A stretch of DNA of 64,000 bases from Flavivirga abyssicola (GCF_030540775.2 NZ_CP141266.1:275501-339500); one strand, 5' to 3'. Shown: positions 17,794 through 27,523, counted from the stretch's first letter. Program-made: numbers and translations. Notes: generated by a model not told the origin, from the letters alone.

Positions 17794-18483
17794 CTATACA
17801 TGCTTCATTAGAGTATTAGGATCTGGACAGTTTTCAATATAGAATTCTAAATCTTTTTTACTGCAAACACCAGGGTAATCCCCCATATGGTTTTGTATAT
17901 CTTTTATAATTTGAAAGTGTAAATGTGGTGGATAATCACCATTTACTGCAAAGTCTCCAAGAATCGCAATCTGCTCTCCTTGTTTAAAAGTTTGATCTAC
18001 TTTTAAATCTTTAATAGACGCTAAACTCAAATGCCCATAAAGTGTGTAAAATACGACTTTGTTGATCGTATGTTTTAAAATAATGGTTGGACCATAATCA
18101 CCATAGTTCGTATTATTTTTAAAGCTATGAACAGTAGCATCAAGAGGTGCATAAATTGGTGTATTGGCAAGACACCATAAGTCGATACCTAAATGAATAT
18201 TACGTCCGTCTTCTGCTTGTTTGTTAAAATGTGAACTGCGTTTATATATATTTCGAACTTCTAAATACCCCCCATAAGCCACCAAGGCATTATGCTTTTT
18301 AATATGATTATTAACATATTCATTCAATTTCGATGATGAGGATACATCAATACTATTCAAAGTTTCATTAGATTCTGATAAATCTAAAGATATGTATTTG
18401 GTATTTGGAATAGATGCATCCAATACCCGAAGTGGTTCATTACTAATGGAAGAAAGAAAATATGAAAAGTCTTTTAAAATCAT
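17794..18483 (-). CDS. M23 (LytM-like) metallopeptidase domain protein without signal peptide
   Basis: A 229-residue protein with a LytM/M23 fold that in secreted relatives cleaves peptidoglycan cross-links. The zinc ligands are visible: H97-x3-D101 (HLGID), H151 in LYGHLS, and H187/H189 in PPHLHF. The region between reads YAPLDATVHSFKNN and QGEQIAILGDFAVNGD. There is no signal peptide or membrane segment, and the N-terminal 85 residues form a separate domain of unknown role. Its cellular location and substrate are therefore unclear; a cytoplasmic or non-classical role is possible. It lies 85 bp downstream of rimO on the same strand. Confidence 0.8.
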   Translation of the reverse strand: MILKDFSYFLSSISNEPLRVLDASIPNTKYISLDLSESNETLNSIDVSSSSKLNEYVNNHIKKHNALVAYGGYLEVRNIYKRSSHFNKQAEDGRNIHLGIDLWCLANTPIYAPLDATVHSFKNNTNYGDYGPTIILKHTINKVVFYTLYGHLSLASIKDLKVDQTFKQGEQIAILGDFAVNGDYPPHLHFQIIKDIQNHMGDYPGVCSKKDLEFYIENCPDPNTLMKHV

Positions 18484-18568
18484 ATCTTAAGTTTCGATAC
18501 TATAAAACATTTCAGAGTTTATTTGTTTCAACTTTGGAGTGTTTTTTAAATTATAGTTCCTATCAAAT

Positions 18569-19873
18569 TTAAACAACTACTTCTCCATAAAGATCAAAGT
18601 CTTCGGCTTCAATAATTTTTACGGTAGTAAACTCTCCTGTTTTTAAATAGGTTTTAGTCGCATCAATTAGCACTTCATTATCAACATCTGGTGAATCATA
18701 CTCGGTACGTCCAATAAAATAGTTACCTTCTTTCCTATCAATAACCACTTTAAAAGTCTTCCCTATTTTTTCTTGATTGAGTTCCCAAGAAATCTGTGAT
18801 TGTATCTCCATAATCTGATTAGCGCGTTCAATCTTTACTTCTTCCGGCACATCATCTTCTAAATTGTACGCATGTGTGTTTTCTTCATGAGAATATGTAA
18901 AACAACCCAAGCGCTCAAAACGCATATCGGTAACCCACTGTTTTAATGTTTGAAAATCTTCTTCCGTTTCTCCAGGATACCCTACAATAAGGGTAGTTCT
19001 AATGGTCATATCCGGAACAGCTGCTCTAAATTCTTTAAGTAACTTGGTTGTTTTCTCTTTAGTAGTACCACGACGCATACTTTTTAAAATAGCATCAGAA
19101 ATATGTTGTAATGGAATGTCTAAATAATTACAAACTTTAGGCTCACGATTCATAACATCTAAAACATCCATCGGGAAACCTGTTGGAAATGCGTAATGTA
19201 AACGAATCCATTCAACTCCCTCAACTTTTACTAAAGCCTCCAATAATTCCGCTAAGTTTCTCTTTTTGTATAAATCTAAACCATAATAGGTTAAATCCTG
19301 AGCTATTAAAATGAGTTCTTTAACACCATTTGCTGCCAATTTTTCAGCTTCAACAACAATCTCCTCTATAGGTGTACTTCTATGCTTACCTCGCATAATT
19401 GGGATGGCACAAAAGCTACAGGGTCTGTCGCAACCTTCAGCAATTTTTAAATAGGCATAATTTTTAGGTGTTGTTGTTAAACGTTCTCCTATTAATTCAT
19501 GTTTATAATCAGCTCCTAAAGCTTTTAATAATCCTGGCAGTTCTGTCGTTCCAAAATACTCATCCACATTTGGAATTTCTTTTTGTAGGTCTGGTTTATA
19601 ACGCTCACTTAAACATCCTGTAACGAATACCTTATCAACATCTCCCGCTTCCTTTTTTTGCATGAATTCTAAAATGGTATTCACACTTTCTTCTTTTGCA
19701 TTATTAATAAACCCACATGTATTAATAACTACAATATTTCCTTCTTCTTCATGAACAACGTCTTTACCACTAGCTTTAAGCTGACCCATTAACACTTCAC
19801 TGTCGTAAACATTTTTACTACAACCAAGAGTTACAACATTTATCTTGTTTTTCTTAAGAGTTTTTGTGCGCAT
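18569..19873 (-). CDS. rimO: Ribosomal protein S12 methylthiotransferase RimO
   Basis: A 434-residue radical-SAM enzyme that adds a methylthio group to the conserved aspartate of ribosomal protein S12. The UPF0004 domain starts INVVTLGCSKNVYDSEVLMG, with three auxiliary-cluster cysteines (TLGCSKN, NTCGFI, VTGCLSER). The radical-SAM cluster motif is CDRPCSFCAIP (CxxxCxxC), followed by MRGKHRSTPIEEI, and a C-terminal TRAM domain ends DFDLYGEVVV. Presence of SKN and RSTPIEEI favours RimO over MiaB. A candidate -7 (TATCTTTG on the minus strand, 19933-19940) lies 60 bp upstream. Confidence 0.95.
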   Translation of the reverse strand: MRTKTLKKNKINVVTLGCSKNVYDSEVLMGQLKASGKDVVHEEEGNIVVINTCGFINNAKEESVNTILEFMQKKEAGDVDKVFVTGCLSERYKPDLQKEIPNVDEYFGTTELPGLLKALGADYKHELIGERLTTTPKNYAYLKIAEGCDRPCSFCAIPIMRGKHRSTPIEEIVVEAEKLAANGVKELILIAQDLTYYGLDLYKKRNLAELLEALVKVEGVEWIRLHYAFPTGFPMDVLDVMNREPKVCNYLDIPLQHISDAILKSMRRGTTKEKTTKLLKEFRAAVPDMTIRTTLIVGYPGETEEDFQTLKQWVTDMRFERLGCFTYSHEENTHAYNLEDDVPEEVKIERANQIMEIQSQISWELNQEKIGKTFKVVIDRKEGNYFIGRTEYDSPDVDNEVLIDATKTYLKTGEFTTVKIIEAEDFDLYGEVVV

Positions 19874-19932
19874 ACTATTTTTCCACGAATGTGAAAATCT
19901 TTTTAATTAATAACGGTAATCAATTTAGGGCG

Positions 19933-19940
19933 CAAAGATA
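19933..19940 (-). promoter_or_regulatory. Candidate -7 element of the rimO promoter
   Basis: The minus strand reads TATCTTTG, a full -7 consensus match 60 bp before the rimO ATG. A -33 TTG at 19-bp spacing is not seen. Confidence 0.4.
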
Positions 19941-19996
19941 CAACCTTAATTAAACCTTTTATATATTTAGAGGTCTTAATTACTAAACCTACAACT

Positions 19997-21070
19997 ATGA
20001 AAAACATGACTTGCATCCCATTATTTATCTTGATGGTTTTATTTAGTTGCTCGAAAGACGACTCCCCAACATCTCCAGAACTTATAAATAATAGTCTTTA
20101 TTTTCCTCCCATAAATTCTGATACTTGGGAAACCAAATCTTTTACAGATTTAGAATGGGATGTCTCTGCTTTACAACCACTATTAGACTATTTAGAAGAT
20201 AAAAACACAAAAGGTTTTATAATCCTGCATGATGGTAAAATTGTAGTTGAGCAATATTTTAACAACCATACAGCAACATCGCCATGGTATTGGGCAAGTG
20301 CAGGTAAAACATTAACCACGGCAATTTCTGGAATTGCACAAAATGAAGGGCTAATAAATATAAACAACAGCGTTTCCGATTATTTAGGAACAGGTTGGAC
20401 GAGTGCTACTTTAGAACAAGAGAACTTAATTACTTGTAAAAACTTATTATCTATGAATTCTGGTCTGGATGATAGTTTAGGGGATAGTGTTTCTCCTATA
20501 AATCTTAAATATATAGCAGATGCCGGTACAAGATGGGCCTATCATAATGTTTATGTGAAAATGCAGGATGTAGTTGCTCAAGCCAGTAACCAAAGTTGGT
20601 CTAACTATTTTAACACAAAATTGAGAGACAAAATTGGTATGACCGGCGCATGGATAGATTCGAATGATTTTAGTGTTTATTGGAGTAATACTCGTAGTAT
20701 GGCTCGTTTTGGTTTATTAATTTATGCGAAAGGTACATGGGAAAGCTCTTTAATAATTCCTGAAAACTTTTTAAATGAAGCAACTAACACCTCACAAAGT
20801 ATTAATCAATCATATGGTTATTTATGGTGGTTAAATGGAAAATCATCTTATCATTTACCAGCTAGTCAATTAGAATTTAATGGTGAATTAGTCCCAAACG
20901 CTCCAGCTGACATGTACGCTGCTTTGGGGAAAAATGATCAAAAAATTTATATCGTTCCCAGTAAAAAACTTGTAGTTATTAGAACGGGACATGCTGCCGA
21001 TAATATCAATTTTGCCTTATCATCTTTCGATAATGATCTATGGGAGAAAATCAATGCTTTGGTTAATTAA
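19997..21070 (+). CDS. Serine hydrolase lipoprotein, class C beta-lactamase fold
   Basis: A 357-residue protein with a lipoprotein signal ending LMVLFSC (Cys18) and an exported serine-hydrolase domain. The catalytic SxxK is S101-A-G-K104 (WYWASAGKTLTT), the Tyr motif is YHN (RWAYHNVYVKM), and the third motif appears as RTG rather than KTG (LVVIRTGHAADN). Family members include D-aminopeptidases, esterases and penicillin-binding-like proteins; resistance to beta-lactams should not be assumed. The gene stands alone, divergent from rimO, and ends at a bidirectional terminator. Confidence 0.85.
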   Translation: MKNMTCIPLFILMVLFSCSKDDSPTSPELINNSLYFPPINSDTWETKSFTDLEWDVSALQPLLDYLEDKNTKGFIILHDGKIVVEQYFNNHTATSPWYWASAGKTLTTAISGIAQNEGLININNSVSDYLGTGWTSATLEQENLITCKNLLSMNSGLDDSLGDSVSPINLKYIADAGTRWAYHNVYVKMQDVVAQASNQSWSNYFNTKLRDKIGMTGAWIDSNDFSVYWSNTRSMARFGLLIYAKGTWESSLIIPENFLNEATNTSQSINQSYGYLWWLNGKSSYHLPASQLEFNGELVPNAPADMYAALGKNDQKIYIVPSKKLVVIRTGHAADNINFALSSFDNDLWEKINALVN

Positions 21071-21096
21071 AATAGGATTGTCAAATTAATAAAATG

Positions 21097-21131
21097 AAAA
21101 AACCGAAGAAATTATTTTCTTCGGTTTTTTG
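21097..21131. terminator. Bidirectional terminator between the serine hydrolase and the T9SS nuclease
   Basis: An almost perfect hairpin (AAAACCGAAGAAA / TTTCTTCGGTTTT) with a 4-5 nt loop has A-runs on one side and T-runs on the other. It lies between two convergent genes and can serve both. Confidence 0.9.
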
Positions 21132-21153
21132 ATGATATTGAACACTATGAATA

Positions 21154-24100
21154 CTAGTGCCTATAGTGTTTTACTAAAATTTTTGTTTTAGATTTTTTTC
21201 CATTAATCTTAGTCTTTAAAAAATAGAACCCACATTTTAAATCACCTAATTCCAATCTAATATTAGATTCACCTTTATTAATTTGATGAGAAGACGATTT
21301 TAAAAGTTGTCCGTAGAAATCGTAAATCTTTAATTCAGCATCTGCTTCAATATTACTATTTAGTATAACATTGGTGTGATCAACAAAAGGGTTTGGTGAA
21401 ACTTTAAGCCTAATTTTGGGTAAGATGTCTTCATCATTACAATTCCCTAAATAAGCCCCTCTTGCTAAAAGTGCCTTGACTCGATATTGATTAACACATA
21501 ACGTTCTTCCTCTATAACAAACTTGCACTTTGAGGCTTCTATGCCTTTGGTAACCCCAGCTATATTGATTTGCTTTAGATTCACAAGTAACATCTACTAC
21601 AGTAACTTTTATAGCAGCCATTTGCTTACAACCATTAGTATCAGTAATAGTTACATTATATGTTGTGGTGTCTTCTGGACAAACCTCTATACTTTCCGTA
21701 ATTTCACCAGTACTCCACTCATAAGTATACGGTGCTACTCCTCCTGTAATATTTGTAACTTCTAATAATGTACAAGCTTCCGAAGCATACCCCGAATATA
21801 CTATTGTATCCGCAGTAGTTGCAATTACTAATTCTGATGATTCCAAAATAACCAATTCTTCGGTTATGGTATTCCCTAAAACATCCGTTATTATTACTGT
21901 ATGGCTTCCACCGCTTAAACCACTTATAATATTTGAAGAAACATCATTTCCATTACATGTATAGCTGTAAGGTGCTATACCTCCTGAAACGGCTAGTGTT
22001 GCTGTTCCATCTGATGCACCAAAGCAGGTAACATCTGTATAAGCAATGTCATTAACAGTTAATGATTTTAACTGTAATCTAGCAGATACCGGAAAATGAT
22101 CTGATGTTGTTCTTGCATAATCATTATCATAAAATTCATAATGAACACGCTCTGATTCATTTATATAATTATCGTTCAGCTCATTAGAAAAAGCAATATG
22201 GTCTATCATATTTTCTCTAGATACAAAAGACCTGAATCCTGCGGCACTTAAAGCACTTGTTACTATATTATAATTGGTAGTATCTGTTACATATTCATCA
22301 TAACTTGTTAAAGTCGTTGAAACATCTGCCACAGTAACATCAACATCATCATTATAATCTCCTAACAATACAATATTTGCTGTGGGATACTGAGCATCTA
22401 AACTGTCTTTCAAAACCTCTACATCATACTTCCTCATATCATATCTATTTTGAGGGCTTGAACTACTATTAGCCCTGGCATGCAAAGCAATAAAATTATA
22501 TTCTTCTGTTTCTCCGTCAATATTAACGTTTGCTGTCATTAAAAAAGGCAAACGACCACTGGCATAAAAACGATCTGTAGTACTTGGATAATTAACAAGA
22601 GCGGAATCATCTCCCCCATTATACAAAGGATGAATAGATTCTAACAAAACTTTGGTATTAGTAACGTTTACGGTAGCTGTATTATAAATAAACCCGACTT
22701 TTTGTTTAACGCCTGGATCATTTGGTCTTGATACTGCTGGAGAAAGGATGTAATCGTACCCAGGTATTTCACTTACTAATTGTGCAAACAAAGCATCATC
22801 CGAAATTTCCTGAACGGCTAGTACATCTGCCTTCAACTTATTAATTACAACTTTAACACTATCTTTTTGAATAGCATCAGACATTGGATTTCCTGCCGCA
22901 GGAGAGTTGCTTTCGTCTCCAAACCATTCAATATTCCATGTCACAACATCTAATGTTTTCTCTTTTGGAATATCTATTGGAGGTACTGGAGGCACGTATG
23001 TTCCAGCACAATTAATATCTGTATCCATTCTAGGGAGTAATTGATACAATTCAAAATACCTTCCTATGACACCAATTACTTCGTCACAAATTTCAGGTTG
23101 TGCCTTACCTACAATAGTTTCTACATCATTGTCGATTCTTAATTCTCCTGAACCACTTAAATCCGTTAAAATATAATTTGATTCTCCAAAAAGAATGTCT
23201 CCAGGTTTTGGGAAACTAGGATTTAAAACCTTAACCAACTCTGCTGGGTGATTTACTAACTCTCCTAAAGTTACAACTACAGGCACTATAGGTTGATTAG
23301 GAGTTCCATTATTTTCTACTTCTGTTACCGAGCTTATTTGAACCTGATCTCTAAAAACAATTCTCGTTCCTGTTACTGTTATTGAATCTCCTACTTGAAA
23401 AACACCATCTCCATGAACTAATTCATCAAAAATTGCAATTCCACCTGTACTATCTTGTATATACGCGGGACCAGAAAGCTCGTCGGCTACTGTAAGTACG
23501 CCCGTTACTTTTACTACTTGCCCTAATTTATCTGAGCCTCTGGCTTCAGATATTGATATTAGTTCTGATGGTTGACTTACACCTCCTTCTCCATAGGTTC
23601 CAATAGGAAATGTGGTATTAACAATAGTGCCGTCTAAAGCATTTGGTCCACTAAATGTCCAATTAGCAATGGAGAATATACTACCATCAGGGCCAGTATT
23701 ATCTTTTCTGTAAGCCCAACCATCTAAGTACTCCCATGATTGACCAGAACCGTCTGTATTTATGTCTCCAAAAACATCTATAACATCTCCGTTAAAAAAT
23801 AATTCTATAGCGTCATCACCATTTACATTAGCTGCATTTGAAGTAGCATTAGGTGCAAACCCGAAATAGCTTGTAAATCCAATGTCTTCAGAAGCTACAT
23901 AAATAAAATCACCTGCATTTGCTGATCCCGAAAACGTAAACTCTTGACCATCTGTACCTCCCCCATTATTTGCAGACCCAAAACCATATACACTTAAATC
24001 CGCTATATCATACTTAGCATAAAACTCAATAGCTTTTGGTACACCTCCTGAAAGCGGACCATCAATCACGCCTGTAATAATTAAATCGGGACCATAAGCT

Positions 24101-25503
24101 CTTAGAGGAAAAGGTGTTGCTGCTGTTGCATTATTTGACGCTCCATCTAAAGCATTTGGTGTACTAAACGACCAATTACTAATTGTAAAAGTAGTTCCAT
24201 CTGGTCCTGTACTATCATTTCTATAAGCCCAACCATCTAAATACTCCCATGGTTGTCCAGTACCATCTGTGTTTATATCTCCAAAAACATCTACCACAAT
24301 ACCATTTAAAAATAATTCTATGGCATCGTCTCCATTAATATTGGTTGCCCCATCTGTAAAATCAGGTGCAAAACCAAAAAAGTTTGTAAATCCGGTTTCT
24401 TCAGAAGCTACATAAATAAAATCACCTGCATTCGCAGAACCTGAAAACGTAAACTCTTGTCCATCTGTACCTCCTCCATTATTTGCAGACCCAAAACCGT
24501 ATATACTTAAATCTGCTATATCATTAACAACAAAAAACTCTATGGCTTTTGGCACACCTCCAGAAAGGGGGCCATCAATAATCCCAGATATTATTAAATC
24601 TGAAGTTGCTGGTGGTGTCGTGTCTTCTAAGGTTGTTACAGTAGCCTCGTTACTTGTTAATGATAAATTACCTGCTGCATCGATAGCTTTTACTGTAAAT
24701 GTATAACTTGTATTTGGTGTTAAATTTATAGCCGTGTAGGTTGTTCCTACTGAAGACGCAATTAAAGCTGCTCCATTAAAAATCTGATAAGCTGTTACAT
24801 CAATATTATCTGTTGAAGCAGACCAGGATAAATCTGCAGTAGTGGTTGTTACATTGGAAGCTATTAAGTTTCCTGGAACAGAAGGGGGTTCATTATCAGA
24901 AGCTCCTCCACTACCATAACTTCCTATAGGAAAAGGAATAACCACAGTAGTGTTAGAAGTTTCTCCATCTAAAGCATTGGGTCCACTAAAAGACCAATTA
25001 CCCAGAACAAAAGAGTTTCCATCTGGTCCTGTTGTATCATTTCTGTAGGCCCATCCGTCTAAATACTCCCATGACTGTCCAGAACCATCGACATTAATAT
25101 TTCCAAAAACATCAATAACAACTCCTGATTTAAATAATTCTATAGCATCATCTCCATTGATATTGGCTGCACTATTAGTATAATCTGGAGAAAAACCAAA
25201 AAAGTTTAAAAACTCTACAGCTTCTGAGGCTACATAAATAAAATCTCCTGAGTTAGCTGTTACTGCCGGGAAAGTAAACTCTTCGCCATCTGTACCTCCA
25301 CCATTGTTAGCAGATCCGATACTATAAATACTTAAATCGCTTATGTTTTCTGTTACATAAATTTCTACTCCTTTTGGCAAACCTCCAGGTAAAGGACCAT
25401 CAAATACGCCTGTAATAATAACCTGCGAGTAGGTTATTAAAGTGCATAAAAAAGCAATTGCTGCAATAACAACCTGCCTTTTTTGGGGATAACTGTGTTT
25501 CAT
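21154..25503 (-). CDS. T9SS-secreted multidomain endonuclease/exonuclease/phosphatase-family nuclease
   Basis: A 1449-residue secreted protein. Order: signal peptide (1-27); lamin-tail-like repeat 1 (about 28-197); fibronectin III (about 206-292); lamin-tail-like repeats 2 and 3 (about 302-635), highly alike (SIYGFGSANNGGGTDGQEFT versus SVYGFGSANNGGGTDGQEFT); an OB-fold segment (about 645-840) typical of bacterial extracellular nucleases; an EEP nuclease domain (about 860-1150) with DVVTWNIEWFGD, VLAVQEISD, NIVLLGDYND and TTSDHFPVSARL; two SprB/PKD-like repeats (VTCFGASDGTATLAVSGGIA); and a C-terminal type A sorting domain (LKVSPNPFVDHTNV...KILVKH). Inferred role: release of phosphate or nucleotides from extracellular DNA, anchored or secreted through the type IX system. 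Single gene with its own terminator. Confidence 0.92.
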   Translation of the reverse strand: MKHSYPQKRQVVIAAIAFLCTLITYSQVIITGVFDGPLPGGLPKGVEIYVTENISDLSIYSIGSANNGGGTDGEEFTFPAVTANSGDFIYVASEAVEFLNFFGFSPDYTNSAANINGDDAIELFKSGVVIDVFGNINVDGSGQSWEYLDGWAYRNDTTGPDGNSFVLGNWSFSGPNALDGETSNTTVVIPFPIGSYGSGGASDNEPPSVPGNLIASNVTTTTADLSWSASTDNIDVTAYQIFNGAALIASSVGTTYTAINLTPNTSYTFTVKAIDAAGNLSLTSNEATVTTLEDTTPPATSDLIISGIIDGPLSGGVPKAIEFFVVNDIADLSIYGFGSANNGGGTDGQEFTFSGSANAGDFIYVASEETGFTNFFGFAPDFTDGATNINGDDAIELFLNGIVVDVFGDINTDGTGQPWEYLDGWAYRNDSTGPDGTTFTISNWSFSTPNALDGASNNATAATPFPLRAYGPDLIITGVIDGPLSGGVPKAIEFYAKYDIADLSVYGFGSANNGGGTDGQEFTFSGSANAGDFIYVASEDIGFTSYFGFAPNATSNAANVNGDDAIELFFNGDVIDVFGDINTDGSGQSWEYLDGWAYRKDNTGPDGSIFSIANWTFSGPNALDGTIVNTTFPIGTYGEGGVSQPSELISISEARGSDKLGQVVKVTGVLTVADELSGPAYIQDSTGGIAIFDELVHGDGVFQVGDSITVTGTRIVFRDQVQISSVTEVENNGTPNQPIVPVVVTLGELVNHPAELVKVLNPSFPKPGDILFGESNYILTDLSGSGELRIDNDVETIVGKAQPEICDEVIGVIGRYFELYQLLPRMDTDINCAGTYVPPVPPIDIPKEKTLDVVTWNIEWFGDESNSPAAGNPMSDAIQKDSVKVVINKLKADVLAVQEISDDALFAQLVSEIPGYDYILSPAVSRPNDPGVKQKVGFIYNTATVNVTNTKVLLESIHPLYNGGDDSALVNYPSTTDRFYASGRLPFLMTANVNIDGETEEYNFIALHARANSSSSPQNRYDMRKYDVEVLKDSLDAQYPTANIVLLGDYNDDVDVTVADVSTTLTSYDEYVTDTTNYNIVTSALSAAGFRSFVSRENMIDHIAFSNELNDNYINESERVHYEFYDNDYARTTSDHFPVSARLQLKSLTVNDIAYTDVTCFGASDGTATLAVSGGIAPYSYTCNGNDVSSNIISGLSGGSHTVIITDVLGNTITEELVILESSELVIATTADTIVYSGYASEACTLLEVTNITGGVAPYTYEWSTGEITESIEVCPEDTTTYNVTITDTNGCKQMAAIKVTVVDVTCESKANQYSWGYQRHRSLKVQVCYRGRTLCVNQYRVKALLARGAYLGNCNDEDILPKIRLKVSPNPFVDHTNVILNSNIEADAELKIYDFYGQLLKSSSHQINKGESNIRLELGDLKCGFYFLKTKINGKKSKTKILVKHYRH

Positions 25504-25702
25504 ATTTTTAAATTTAAAATGTTATTAAACTTAAATTTAAAAATTAAATACAGTTTATTCTTACGATTAACAAAATATTAGATTTGTGTAAAGAAGTCTT
25601 TGACTAATAAAAGTATTTTAGCAAAAATGAAGATTATTTAAACATAACTTAATAAGCAAAACTACTAAGTTGTAATGTCTTGGGCAAGGTTCGATAATTC
25701 TA

Positions 25703-26131
25703 TTAGTTTCTCTTTTCAAAAGGAATAATAATCCCCTTTTCTAAATAGTTTTTCAAATCATTAAGTAACATCGCCCAACAAAACGAAGAACGTCTATAAT
25801 GATGATTATCTTTTAACCAATTAACATGACTAAACTTAACTAAAGTACCAGAGGAATTGGTTTTTAAGTCAAAACCAAACGTAGTAGGGTTCCAATCTTT
25901 ATCTGAGTCTGTCATTTTTAAATGAAATGATTCATTATTTTTTACTTTAGAAACTTTACCAAACCAATTATAAGTGTCTGTAAAATTCAAATTATATTCT
26001 GAATTTAACTTAGGAACGCCTGAGCTTTTTAATGTCCACCAATTATTTAGATGCTCTGGTAATGTAACGGCATCAAAAACTACTCTTGAAGTTGTTTTTA
26101 TTAAAAGGTTATAGTAAATATTAAAAGCCAT
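25703..26131 (-). CDS. SRPBCC (START/AHSA1-like) domain protein
   Basis: A 142-residue cytoplasmic protein with the hydrophobic-cavity SRPBCC fold: FNIYYNLLIKTTSRVVFDAV, then PEHLNNWWTLKSSG, a central FGKVSKVKNNESFHLKMTDS, and a C-terminal helix around MLLNDLKNYLEKG. AHSA1-like members bind small hydrophobic ligands or act as Hsp90 co-chaperone-like proteins; the ligand here is unknown. It lies 60 bp downstream of ftsY, with a REP-like hairpin in between. Confidence 0.8.
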   Translation of the reverse strand: MAFNIYYNLLIKTTSRVVFDAVTLPEHLNNWWTLKSSGVPKLNSEYNLNFTDTYNWFGKVSKVKNNESFHLKMTDSDKDWNPTTFGFDLKTNSSGTLVKFSHVNWLKDNHHYRRSSFCWAMLLNDLKNYLEKGIIIPFEKRN

Positions 26132-26160
26132 TTCATATTTAAAATTATATTTAAAAAGAG

Positions 26161-26185
26161 ATTCCTGCGGGGGGCAGGAATGACA
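26161..26185. repeat. Short REP-like palindrome ending GGAATGACA
   Basis: ATTCCTGC and GCAGGAAT pair around a short G-rich loop, followed by GACA. The same ...CCTGC...GGAATGAC pattern recurs at 40815-40858, suggesting a dispersed intergenic repeat. Confidence 0.55.
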
Positions 26186-26191
26186 AAATGA

Positions 26192-27145
26192 TTACTTAAA
26201 AAACGAATCTACAAACTCAAATTTATTGAAAACTTGTAAATCTTCGATACCTTCTCCTACTCCTATATATTTTACTGGAATTTTAAATTGATCTGAAATA
26301 CCAATGACTACACCTCCTTTTGCTGTTCCATCTAGTTTTGTAACTGCTAATGATGTTACTTCTGTTGCTGCTGTAAATTGTTTTGCCTGCTCAAATGCAT
26401 TCTGTCCTGTAGAACCATCTAAAACCAATAATACATCATTAGGCGTATTGTCTACCACTTTTTGCATAACGCGTTTTACTTTTGTAAGCTCATTCATTAG
26501 GTTTACTTTATTATGTAAACGTCCAGCGGTATCAATAATAACAACATCGGCATCTTGTGTTACAGCACTCTCTAAAGTATCGAATGCCACAGATGCAGGG
26601 TCACTACCCATAGATTGTTTAACAATAGGTATATCTACTCTATCTGCCCAAACTTGTAATTGGTCTATGGCAGCAGCTCTAAACGTATCTGCGGCACCTA
26701 ATACAACCTTTAAACCTTGTTTTTTGAATTGATAGGCCAACTTACCTATAGTCGTTGTTTTTCCAACTCCATTAACTCCAACAACCATTATTACGTATGG
26801 CTTTTTATCTCTTGGAACAACAAATTCTGTTTCTTCGCCTAAATTTGTTTCACTTAATAAACCTGCAATTTCTTCACGAAGTATAACATTAAGCTCTTCC
26901 GTCCCCAGATATTTATCTTTAGAAACGCGCTCTTCTATGCGTTCTATAATTTTTAGTGTTGTATTTACACCAACATCACTAGATACTAATATTTCCTCAA
27001 GATCATCTAAAACAGCATCATCCACCTTAGATTTTCCTGCCACGGCTTTGCTTAGCTTTCCAAAAAAAGTGGATTTAGATTTTTCTAATCCTTTGTCTAA
27101 GGTTTCTTTTTTTTCTGAAGAAAATATTTTTTTAAAAAAACTCAT
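26192..27145 (-). CDS. ftsY: Signal recognition particle receptor FtsY
   Basis: A 317-residue SRP GTPase that docks ribosome-SRP complexes at the membrane for co-translational insertion. GTPase motifs in order: G1 GVNGVGKTTTIGKLA, the I-box DTFRAAAIDQLQVWAD, G3 DTAGRLHNK, G4 TKLDGTAKGG, and the closing loop PVKYIGVGEGIEDLQ. The N-domain helices occupy roughly residues 20-105; the acidic A-domain of E. coli FtsY is reduced to a short charged start, as is common in Bacteroidota. It follows the DUF4295-L33-L28 genes on the same strand after a terminator, so it is probably transcribed separately. Confidence 0.96.
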   Translation of the reverse strand: MSFFKKIFSSEKKETLDKGLEKSKSTFFGKLSKAVAGKSKVDDAVLDDLEEILVSSDVGVNTTLKIIERIEERVSKDKYLGTEELNVILREEIAGLLSETNLGEETEFVVPRDKKPYVIMVVGVNGVGKTTTIGKLAYQFKKQGLKVVLGAADTFRAAAIDQLQVWADRVDIPIVKQSMGSDPASVAFDTLESAVTQDADVVIIDTAGRLHNKVNLMNELTKVKRVMQKVVDNTPNDVLLVLDGSTGQNAFEQAKQFTAATEVTSLAVTKLDGTAKGGVVIGISDQFKIPVKYIGVGEGIEDLQVFNKFEFVDSFFK

Positions 27146-27296
27146 ATTTTAAGTTTATTTGATTGTTGTTTATTTAATTATTGCAAGAACCTTATCTCCG
27201 TACGGTCAATACCATTGCTTAATTGGTTATGCTAAAATCATTAATGGCAATTTTCGCACCATAAATTATGACTGCTATTATGGCAGAAAAACCTTC

Positions 27297-27304
27297 CAAA
27301 TATA
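27297..27304 (-). promoter_or_regulatory. Candidate -7 element of the ftsY promoter
   Basis: The minus strand reads TATATTTG, matching TAnnTTTG, about 150 bp before the ftsY ATG and just after the upstream operon terminator. No -33 TTG at standard spacing. Confidence 0.4.
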
Positions 27305-27309
27305 AACAT

Positions 27310-27342
27310 AAAAAGCTGCTTTCTAAAAAAGAAAGCAGCTTA
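27310..27342 (-). terminator. Terminator of the rpmB-rpmG-DUF4295 operon
   Basis: An 11-bp perfect stem (AAGCTGCTTTC/GAAAGCAGCTT) with a 7-nt loop is followed on the minus strand by TTTTT, 23 bp after the DUF4295 stop. Confidence 0.9.
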
Positions 27343-27364
27343 TAATATTGTGAAACGTACTGTT

Positions 27365-27517
27365 TTAGTTTTTCTTAAAAAAGTCGTTAACTTGATCTGG
27401 ATTCATAATGGATTCAACAAACATGTAAGCTCCAGTTTTTGGTGACTTCACCATCTTGATAGCTTTTGTTAATCTTTTAGATCCAGTTTGTAATGATGCT
27501 ACTGATTTCTTTGCCAT
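27365..27517 (-). CDS. DUF4295 family protein (ribosomal-operon small basic protein)
   Basis: A 50-residue basic protein found by reading the minus strand; it starts at the ATG at 27517 (MAKKSVASLQTGSKRLTKA) and ends NPDQVNDFFKKN. This matches DUF4295, a Bacteroidota-specific small protein conserved directly after rpmG. Its size, charge and synteny suggest association with the ribosome, but the function is unproved. It is 6 bp downstream of rpmG and upstream of the operon terminator. Confidence 0.93.
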   Translation of the reverse strand: MAKKSVASLQTGSKRLTKAIKMVKSPKTGAYMFVESIMNPDQVNDFFKKN

Positions 27518-27523
27518 GACTTA

